Positions 1 to 8,872 of a stretch of 36,104 nt of DNA are shown one piece after another. Position numbers and translations under genes: made by a program. The stretch's first letter is position 1; every line of letters begins with the position of its first letter. Below the pieces are notes generated by a model, which saw only the letters and a program-made list of their open reading frames with translations, was not told the DNA's origin and made no database searches. This DNA is from Purshia tridentata. Taxonomy: Eukaryota > Streptophyta > Magnoliopsida > Rosales > Rosaceae. The stretch lies in assembly GCA_003254885.1 (NCBI GenBank), contig QANT01006430.1, forward strand, positions 1-36,104, written 5' to 3'.

Positions 1-567
1 TCCTTCTGTTGATCAAGAGTTAGATTTTTTTTTTTTTTGGAGTCCCTTTTTACTCTTAACGAAGGTTTGTTTAGGATTTTTCTCCGGTTTTTCGTTAATA
101 GAGATGAACTCTAGTAATTTTCTTGTTGGTGTGTTTTCATTTGTTTTTTAAGGTTGATAGTGCTTTCAACCTCATTTTCGAGGTGAGTAGTGCGAGTGCG
201 ATTGTTTAGGATCGCACGAAGAGGTTATGGTAGTTATGACCCTCTCCATTGGTCGTTATATTGCTTCTCCCCAACAAGTAGAGATTGGTAGTTTTGTAAG
301 GGATTCAATTTTTCTTGAATGCTAGGTTTTCTTCTATTCTCTTCGAGTTCAATCGATTTTAGATAGAGAATTTAGCTTTTGATGGACACCTTTTAGAAAA
401 GACTATGCGAGTTTTGGATTTAATTATTTGAAGTTTGTTGTAGTTCTTCACGATTTTGTAGATCATATTAGTTTGGTGGGTGAAGCTGTTGTATGGCTTC
501 AACAGAAGCTTTAATTTTATTATTATATTATTCAATAAAGTTTTTTCAATCCAAAAAAAAAAAAATA
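1..567 (+). mobile_element. Retroelement-like 3' end with poly(A), origin uncertain
   Basis: No long open frame is visible. The segment is T-rich and ends with a polyadenylation-like AATAAA near 534, followed about 20 bases later by an uninterrupted run of A at roughly 554-566. A genomic A-run directly after a polyadenylation signal is the usual mark of a reverse-transcribed insertion such as a LINE 3' end or a processed transcript. The 5' end lies outside the window, so neither a target-site duplication nor the family can be checked. It could instead be the untranslated 3' end of an upstream gene with a chance A-run. Confidence 0.35.
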
Positions 568-699
568 GTAAAAAACGGTGGGAGCGAGGTAAACATCAAG
601 ACAACCGCGCGTGTGGGGCATTCCCCCAAAAGAATCCAACGTCTATAAAACCTGAAGATTTCATAAGCGACACCTCGTTTCAAATAATATTTTTTTCTT

Positions 700-1065
700 A
701 AAATGCTTAATATTCCGACAAAAAAAAGGTTAAAATCCTGCAATTTTATTTCAAACTTTTTCTTTTAAATAAGTCAGTAATATAAAATTATTTAAAATAA
801 CATATCTCTGGCTCCTCAAAGTAAACCAATCAATCATTCCAAGGACAAATAGCTCTCTCTTACACGCACAGCCCCTCTGTTCTTTGCATCGCAACCCCTC
901 AATCGTACCCACAGCACATAGACTGAGCTTTGTTGCGGGATAAGCCGAATTCTCATCTGGGTTTTCTTTCTTGGGTGATTTCCTTTCCTCAATTTCAGTT
1001 TTCATCATCAAATTTTCTTGAAGACGCTCTCTCTCAATCTTAGGAAAGATGGGTCATTTGGTTTG
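700..1065 (+). promoter_or_regulatory. Probable promoter and first noncoding exon of the UBC22-like gene
   Basis: This stretch lies upstream of a gene whose start codon sits at the end of a separate exon (5364-5503) that has a good splice acceptor, so at least one more noncoding exon must exist upstream. The C/T-rich sequence at about 860-1050, with TCTCTCTC near 1030, resembles a plant 5'UTR. A possible donor follows CATTTG near 1060. I cannot place the transcription start or the first donor from sequence alone. RNA reads would settle it. Confidence 0.35.
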
Positions 1066-1478
1066 TGTTGACTTTTGATCGTATTACTATTGGGTATCGA
1101 TGTGAAGTGGGTTTGCTGGTTCCTCTGAATGTCCTTAGGTTTAAGTCGATTGAGGTTGTGATTCTTCATGGCTTGTCTTTTAGGGTTTTGAAAAGTAGAA
1201 TATGATGGTGTTGAAGACTTCCCTTTGCTAACTTGCAGCCTTGAGCTTTTGAAATTCTTCTTTTCTTTTCTCCTTTTTCTTTTTATTATGAAGTATTTAT
1301 GCTTGTAATTGGATTATAATGACTCTAATTATCTTTATTTTTGTAAAGATTGTTTATTTTAAACATTTCTTGTTTTCAGAATTTTATTTGTTTATATATT
1401 TTTGTAAAGATAACAGTAGGAGAAGAACTTGGTGAATATATCTTGCAGCTTCCCTAATGTTTTGACCCCTTCCTCACA

Positions 1479-3390
1479 CTCAGACAACCCTTAGAAAAAT
1501 CAGAACAGTAGGATAAAATGGTGTTGTTCATGCTCAAACCAACTCAGCTAAGCCTGTATCAGGACACTGATTGGTCTGTTGTAGTTTCCCGAAATAAAAA
1601 GTGAGAAAATGAGAAGGTAGAAAATATAGATTACAAGACCAAAAGGTGAAAGGAGGATTTATTTTTGCATATTCTACACTGATATTCAGCTATGCTTGTA
1701 GATTTCGGTGATGTGGGTAGGTGCTTCGATGAGTGAGTACTTAAGAAACTAGTTAATATTCAACTTTGGAGTTAGTTATCAGGTTGTTGAGTTTTCTTTT
1801 TGGAGCATGAAAGATATGTGGAGACATATTTCATTGATTACCAAGGATCTTCAATCTCTCTCTGTGCTTCAATTTCTGCTATACAACTTATGCCCCTAGC
1901 TATTAAACACATAATTATTAAAAAGTCTGTTATTATATTTGCTTGATTTTCTGATGTTTAGAGTCACGCAAAGAACATTGTTAGATATTTTAAATGTATG
2001 ATTAACATTTAGCTAGTCTAAGTTGTTATTATAAGGGACAGAAACAGGATTAGATTTGTTTAGTAGTGAGGATTTGGGAATTTAGGTTTCAAAATGCTTT
2101 TTGAACTCAATCTTATGTTTATTATAATCATTTTACTTTGAAAACCTTTCTTTTTTCTCATTCTAAACTAGTTCTAGAAGGGATTTAGACAAATTGTACT
2201 GTTCCAATCCCCTTCCTCCCCCCCTCCCCAACTTTTTCCATGCTGTCGTTATATAGCTTACAGAATGAAAGTCAAAATGGTTTCGAATGATCGTTGATAA
2301 TGAAAAATTATATTTTGGTTGATTAATTCTTGTTATCCAGAGCTCCGGCATGGACTGAACGGTTTGTGCATAAATGTGTTCACGAAAACAAATTAAATTG
2401 TTTAAAATGAAGATGCCAGGAAGTGGACATCTTCTATACTTTTTCCTTCAGTATCTTTTAGTGTTCAGGATGAGAAACGGATAGGAGTTTTGATACCCAA
2501 CATATGTGTAAAGTACAGTTGTTGTTCTTTTCCCTCTTCTAGGATGGGTTTGGTGTGTGGAAGAGAGGACCTCTAAGATGCATAGAAATGAAACTGATTT
2601 TGTTGTTAGTGATGAATGATTACTAGTCAGTTCTTTTCCTTGTGTCATTAATTGTGTTGGTCGTATATCTTTGGTACAATTTTAGCTCTTCAGCACACTC
2701 TTACATCTTGAAGAAGTAAATGTATATGCAACTCTATTTATGGTAATTTTTTTGGTGCAAGGATCTATTAATTTTGTAGAGAAGATTTATAGGTACATGA
2801 GCTTGAAAGATTTTAAAGGTTTTACATCTGTTGTCTTCTTTTTTAGAATAAAGTAAATAAATAATCTCAAATTATATATTTGTTTGCTATTTAGACTCAA
2901 ATAAATAGATAGCACTTGTATATCCATCTCTTGTACCAGTTTCTTATCCCCTAATTGATGACATACTTGAGGTTTTACATATCAGGGAATTAAAGGATTA
3001 GGCTTAGGATGAGGATGGGTCTATCTACAACCTTTTGAAATGCAATCGGAACTTTAATACTTCGGCTGCATTGAATCTCATTGTGTTTTGGTGACTAGAT
3101 CTTTAATGCCCTCAGAACAGAAGCTCTGCTTTAGTTGTCATGGTTTTGAGTGTCAATGTCATGTACTTTGTCTCTGATTTATCGTAATATCTGTTTAAGT
3201 TTCTAACTACATACCAATTGTCTGCGTTACATTTTTTATTAATTTTTTTTTTTTGGCAATTATTGCTTGTTTGTTATGTTTGAATCTGCTGATTGTGCTC
3301 TGAGGCAATTAAATAACTTCTGAGTAGAAGGGTTGTGCCTCTTGGTTGTTGATTCTATATGTTATATCTGTCATTCTTTCTTAGGAGACA
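1479..3390. repeat. 1.9 kb direct duplication, first copy
   Basis: Starts at CTCAGACAACCC and ends at TTAGGAGACA. It is followed directly by an N and then by the same sequence again at an offset of 1913 bases. I counted about 16 substitutions and a few small indels between copies, roughly 1 percent. There is no coding potential: short open frames occur at the same place in both copies and are chance. It lies in the 5'UTR intron of the UBC22-like gene. Confidence 0.93.
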
Positions 3391-3391
3391 N
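3391..3391. other. Ambiguous base (N) at the duplication junction
   Basis: A single N separates the last base of copy 1 (…GGAGACA) from the first base of copy 2 (CTCAGACA…). An unresolved base exactly at a repeat junction usually marks a contig join or a collapsed gap rather than biology. Confidence 0.95.
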
Positions 3392-5301
3392 CTCAGACAA
3401 CCCTTAGAAAAATCAGAACAGTAGGAGAAAATGGTGTTGTTCATGCTCAAACCAACTCAGCTAAGCCTGTATCAGGACACTGATCGGTCTGTTGTAGTTT
3501 CCCGAAATAAAAAGTGAGAAAATGAGAAGGTAGAAGATATAGATTACAAGACCAAAAGGTGAAAGGAGGATTTATTTTTGCATATTCTACACTGATATTC
3601 AGCTATGCTTGTAGATTTCAGTGATGTGGGTAGGTGCTTCGATGAGTGAGTACTTAAGAAACTAGTTAATATTCACCTTTGGAGTTAGTTATCAGGTTGT
3701 TGAGTTTTCTTTTTGGAGCATGAAAGATATGTGGAGACATATTTCATTGATTACCAAGGATCTTCAATCTCTCTCTGTGCTTCAATTTCTGCTATACAAC
3801 TTATGCCCCTAGCTATTAAACACATAATTATTAAAAAGTCTGTTATTATATTTGCTTGATTTTCTGATGTTTAGAGTCACGCAAAGAACATTGTTAGATA
3901 TTTTAAATGTATGATTAACATTTAGCTAGTCTAAGTTGTTATTATAAGGGACAGAAACAGGATTAGATTTGTTTAGTAGTGAGGATTTGGGAATTTAGGT
4001 TTCAAAATGCTTTTTGAAGTCAATCTTATGTTTATTATAATCATTTTACTTTGAAAACCTTTCTTTTTTCTCATTCTAAACTAGTTCTAGAAGGGATTTA
4101 GACAAATTGTACTGGTCCAATCCCCTTCCTCACCCCCTCCCCAACTTTTTCCATACTGTCGTTATATAGCTTACAGAATGAAAGTCAAAATGGTTTCGAA
4201 TGATCGTTGATAATGAAAAATTATATTTTGGTTGATTAATTCTTGTTATCCAGAGCTCCGGCATGGACTGAACGGTTTGTGCATAAATGTGTTCACGAAA
4301 ACAAATTAAATTGTTTAAAATGAAGATGCCAGGAAGTGGACATCTTCTATACTTTTTCCTTCAGTATCTTTTAGTGTTCAGGATGAGAAACGGATAGGAG
4401 TTTTGATACCCAACATATGTGTAAAGTACAGTTGTTGTTCTTTTCCCTCTTCTAGGATGGGTTTGGTGTGTGGAAGAGAGGACCTCTAAGATGCATAGAA
4501 ATGAAACTGATTTTGTTGTTAGTGATGAATGATTACTAGCCAGTTCTTTTCCTTGTGTCATTAATTGTGTTGGTCGTATATCTTTGGTACAATTTTAGCT
4601 CTTCAGCACACTCTTACATCTTGAAGAAGTAAATGTATATGCAACTCTATTTATGGTAATTTTTTTGGTGCGAGGATCTATTAATTTTGTAGAGAAGATT
4701 TATAGGTACATGAGCTTGAAAGATTTTAAAGGTTGTACATCTGTTGTCTTCTTTTTTAGATAAGTAAATAAATAATCTCAAATTATATATTTGTTTGCTA
4801 TTTAGACTCAAATAAATAGATAGCACTTGTATATCCATCTCTTGTACCAGTTTCTTATCCCCTAATTGATGACATACTTGAGGTTTTACATATCAGGGAA
4901 TTAAAGGATTAGGCTTAGGATGAGGATGGGTTTATCTACAACCTTTTGAAATGCAATCGGAACTTTAATACTTCGGCTGCATTGAATCTCATTGTGTTTT
5001 GGTGACTAGATCTTTAATGCCCTCAGAACAGAAGCTCTGCTTTAGTTGTCATGGTTTTGAGTGTCAATGTCATGTACTTTGTCTCTGATTTATCTTAATA
5101 TCTGTTTAAGTTTCTAACTACATACCAATTGTCTGCGTTACATTTTTTATTAATTTTTTTTTTTTGGCAATTATTGCTTGTTTGTTATGTTTGAATCTGC
5201 TGATTGTGCTCTGAGGCAATTAAATAACTTCTGAGCAGAAGGGTTGTGCCTCTTGGTTGTTGATTCTATATGTTATATCTGTCATTCTTTCTTAGGAGAC
5301 A
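3392..5301. repeat. 1.9 kb direct duplication, second copy
   Basis: Matches 1479-3390 over its whole length at about 99 percent identity, with single-base differences spread evenly, for example GATTGG versus GATCGG near the start and GAGTAG versus GAGCAG near the end. After TTAGGAGACA this copy continues into unique sequence leading to the acceptor at 5363, so copy 2 is the one joined to the gene. The spread and level of difference fit allelic variation in an outcrossing plant as well as a recent tandem duplication. Confidence 0.93.
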
Positions 5302-5363
5302 TATGACTGATCGTATTGTATTTCCCTGATTTTTTATATTAAATGTTTAATTTGTTATTGCAG

Positions 5364-7532
5364 GCATTTTGGCTTACAGCTGCCTAATTCTGTCACTCTA
5401 ATCAGCAAATTGGAGAAGTTAGTGGCACATAATTAGCTGAGTTGCTGATTTGTTTTTGGTAGAAAAAGTTTGCTTAAGGACTTCATATTTTTTTATTCTT
5501 ATGGTAATATACCGCCTCTTTAATTTTTCATATTCTTTCTTTACGTTTAGATCGTTGTCTAAATAACTGCGTATATAAAATAGCATCATGATATATTATA
5601 TAGATTAGTGTTTCATACACTGGCATTGGACTAAATGCAAAGGCAGGTGGATGTTTAGTTGCCATGCGTATTCTCATCCCAATCTAACATAAGGTTTTTT
5701 CCATTATACTTTTGAGAGTACGTGATGGTTAAATTTTAGTTCTCTTTGCATTAAACTCCACTGCTGGTGTATTAAATATTAATTCTCTTTGTATTGAAAC
5801 ATAACCATGAGAATATAGTGAATCAGAGTTTATGTGCACATTTTGTTTGCTTGGTTTTTTTAGTGGGCTTCAGTAGTTGTCTTTGAAATTTATATGAACT
5901 AAATTAAGGATGTCATAGTTGGTGTGCATGCTTTGACAACAAATTGTTGGAGAAAATTGAGGCCTAGCTGTCTGTTGTGTATGGAGTTCATCATTCTTCT
6001 TAGATAAAAAGGATTGATATGCTCTGAGCTAGTGGTGCATTATTTTATTTGCAACTGAAAATTTATTTCTTCCATTTGCTTCTTAACTCCTACAATTTTT
6101 TTGCTCATGTTACCATTTCAGGCTACTAATGAAAATCTTCCACCAAATGTAATTAAGCAACTTGCAAAGGAGTTGAAGACTCTTGATGAATCCCCTCCTG
6201 AAGGCATTAAAGTTGGCGTGAATGATGATGATTTTTCGATCATATATGCTGATATTGAAGGGCCAGGTATGTTCTTTAGTCTTTTCACCCCGGCAGCTCT
6301 TTTATACATCTTTGAATGATTTTTGAGCTACGAACTTTACCTTGCAGCTGGAACTCCTTATGAGAATGGTGTTTTCCGTATGAAGCTGTTATTATCTCAT
6401 GACTTCCCACACTCTCCTCCCAAAGGTTTGTTTTGTTATGAATTATCATAAATGACATAAAACTATATCATATAAATGGGCATGTCATATAAATAGAATT
6501 ACATGTTGCTTCACTCTGTAAATAGTAACCCAAGTATTTGAGTATACAATAGAAGAGAGAAGTTTATGCTCATAGGATGCTTATATATAACCCTTCCACT
6601 ATCTTTTTCATGTCCACACTCAATTCTTGAAGCCCCTATCTGGTTCAGGCTATTACTTTGTTCAATATTAAATCTTTGGCTTATAATTGTTGTAGGTTAC
6701 TTCCTTACTAAGATTTTCCATCCAAACATTGCAACAAATGGTGAGATTTGTGTCAATACGTTGAAAAAAGATTGGAATCCAAGTCTAGGATTACGACATG
6801 TTCTCATTGTAAGTTCCCTGTATGGTTGAATTATTGACTTCTTTTTCATTTCCACTTGGGGTGAGCTGTCTCAGAAGTTCACCCACTTATTCAGCTGAGA
6901 TTTTTGGGTTCTGTATCAACTTTAATCTTCTTGATTCTGTGCTTTGTGATAACAGGTAGTTAGATGTTTGTTGATTGAACCATTTCCAGAATCAGCCTTG
7001 AATGAACAGGCAGGCAAGATGCTGCTTGAAAATTATGAGGAATATGCAAGACATGCCAGGTGAGTATATACCAACTTGAGTAAACTCCCATATAAATCAA
7101 TTAATATGACCATCACCAGTGCACATAATTATGAAACCTAAGTATCCATTTTCTCTTGCATGCAGGCTTTATACTGGAATTCATGCTAAGCCAAAACCCA
7201 AGTATAAAACAGGAGCTATTTCTGAGTCAACCACTGCACTGAACGTTGATCAAAGTAACACCTCAACACTTAATGCCGACCAAAAGAACACAGCACCCAG
7301 TGCTGCTTTGCCATTGCCATCCCCGTCCCCGCTGGCACCCTGTATAACAGCTACCAGAGGAAATGGTCAGGATCAGCCAGCTGTTGCAGCTCCAGTGGAG
7401 ACAGGAGTTAGTGGGTCTGCTGCATCAGCAGCGTCCACTACTACAACATTAAGGAAGGAAGGTGGATTGACAAAAGCACAGGCTGACAAGAAGAAAATAG
7501 ATGCTAGAAAGAAAAGTTTGAAAAGATTATGA
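5364..7532 (+). CDS. UBC22: Ubiquitin-conjugating enzyme E2, UBC22/UBE2S type
   Basis: Noncoding sequence plus the ATG lie in exon 5364-5503. Coding exons are 5501-5503, 6122-6266, 6348-6425, 6696-6808, 6956-7059 and 7166-7532, all with GT-AG borders and kept phase, giving 269 residues. The E2 fold spans about residues 8-155, with the HPN motif in [10 protein letters not shown] at about 84-86 and the catalytic cysteine in GEICVNTL at about 94, close to Cys95 of human UBE2S. After the core comes a low-complexity Ala/Ser/Thr/Pro linker and a basic tail ending KKSLKRL. In animals UBE2S extends Lys11-linked ubiquitin chains on APC/C substrates, and its terminal LRRL-type tail docks on the APC/C. 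Plant UBC22 is the corresponding clade. The start is chosen because the exon ends exactly in ATG|GTAATA and the next exon opens with ATNENLPP, the usual N-terminus. The enzyme is expected in nucleus and cytosol. Family assignment is firm; the APC/C role here is inferred. Confidence 0.95.
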
Positions 7533-7800
7533 AGTTCCAGGGAATAATGATTGAATTTCCTTTTATGCAGTTTGTGGCTTATTTGTTGTTCATTGATGGG
7601 TGGGGGGCTAAAAAGGTCAAGAGCCAAAATATGTGGGGCCCCTTTGTGGTTTAAGAAATGCTTGAATTGGGATAAATGATGGATTTAATTGAGCAGTTTC
7701 TCTTCATCTTCATCTTTGAATTTTGATTGCCATTTGGCATTTCTTTTCATATTGTTATAACATCATGACATGCTTTGCAAATTGCAACATTAACTTTCAA
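7533..7800 (+). other. Probable 3'UTR of the UBC22-like gene
   Basis: T-rich sequence directly after the TGA at 7530-7532, with no coding signal. The polyadenylation site cannot be fixed; the sequence remains 3'UTR-like to about 7760. Confidence 0.4.
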
Positions 7801-7883
7801 CCTTTCAAGTTTGTAAGTTGCTCTTGAAGACCTCGATGAGCCTATTCATTTTTCCACCAAGTGGCAAATCTCCAATTGAGCAT

Positions 7884-8050
7884 AAATACACGTATACCTT
7901 TTTTTTCTTTTTTGGGGTACAATGGAGGGCAAAAGCCCCAAACAAAGAAACTAGACAGAAATAAATCCAGATGAGGCTACATGAATCTAGATAGCCCAAT
8001 AAAATTGAGAGAGGAGAATCCAGATAGCAGCAAAATACACATATACCTTT
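7884..8050 (-). mobile_element. 5'-truncated L1-type LINE tail with 18-bp target-site duplication
   Basis: An insert of about 131 bp (7902-8032) is flanked by AAATACACGTATACCTTT (7884-7901) and AAATACACATATACCTTT (8033-8050), which differ at one base. Read on the - strand it ends in GGGGCTTTTGCCCTCC…GTACCCC followed by an A-rich tail, a wording typical of plant L1 3' ends. It is a short remnant with no coding sequence, in the spacer between the E2 and the hydrolase genes. Confidence 0.7.
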
Positions 8051-8124
8051 ACAAACAGAGATTGGGTAAGTTACTAGTGATATTTCTATCTTCTTTTGGG
8101 GTTTAAGTTTTTATATTTCAACTT

Positions 8125-8221
8125 GGAATTCCATTCAAAAAGTGTTTTTCACAATTTTCTTATGTATTTCATCTATATTTATAACTACTGAAAACAAAAA
8201 ACAGTTTTCGGATAGAATTCC
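8125..8221. repeat. Short foldback (inverted repeat)
   Basis: The arm at 8125-8144 (GGAATTCCATTCAAAAAGTG) is largely the reverse complement of 8202-8221 (CAGTTTTCGGATAGAATTCC). The loop is about 57 bases. It could be a small MITE remnant. No target duplication was found. Confidence 0.4.
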
Positions 8222-8766
8222 AAACGGCCCAGCTTCTTGCTAATGGCTTTTTCAGTTCTTATCTTTCAACACAATTTATCCAAAAATGAAAACACTGAAT
8301 AATGAGATCTCAATATGTTGAATTTTGATGCGTATTGTGTGCAAATGTCAAAGACAGTGGAGTGTTTACGCTTATGTTGTGGAAATGTCTGACAAGTCAA
8401 GAAGTCATATCATAAATATTGTTTTTTTAATAAAGAAAAAATACAAACAATAGTTAGTGGGATATTATATTTACATAATTTAATATTAAATTATTGATAT
8501 AAAATGTGAAATAACTTGTGCATAGCTTATAAAATAAAAATGGGTATTCATACTGGCCGTTATATATGCAACAACACAAAGCATATGTTAGGATTTAGGA
8601 GGGTGCATGTGGACACCAACCAACCAAACTGAAGCAGTGAGTAGTTGGGGACTTAAGTTCTGAAGTAGGTAATGGAAACACGAACCTCTTTAGAAACAGT
8701 AGCTAGCTACCACATCTATTGCTGGTCTCTAAATTAAGTTAACAAATTGTTGTAATAAGCCAGCAG

Positions 8767-8768
<2 letters not shown>
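8222..8768. other. Intergenic spacer and promoter region of the hydrolase gene
   Basis: AT-rich, without open frames of interest. The 200 bases before the (GA)n tract presumably hold the hydrolase core promoter, but no TATA box stands out clearly enough to call. Confidence 0.4.
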
Positions 8769-8848
<80 letters not shown>

Positions 8849-8851
8849 GAG
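8769..8851. repeat. (GA)n microsatellite in the hydrolase 5'UTR
   Basis: About 41 GA units with one GC interruption near 8836. It ends about 20 bases before the ATG at 8873, so it almost certainly lies in the transcribed leader. It is likely to be length-polymorphic between alleles. Confidence 0.95.
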
Positions 8852-8872
8852 GAAAGTGAGAGGGAGAAGAAG

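Noticed and set aside
2448..4561. Identical-looking 66-residue - strand frames at 2448-2648 and 4361-4561
   Set aside because: They are the same chance frame in the two copies of the duplication. There is no family resemblance, and the location is an intron.
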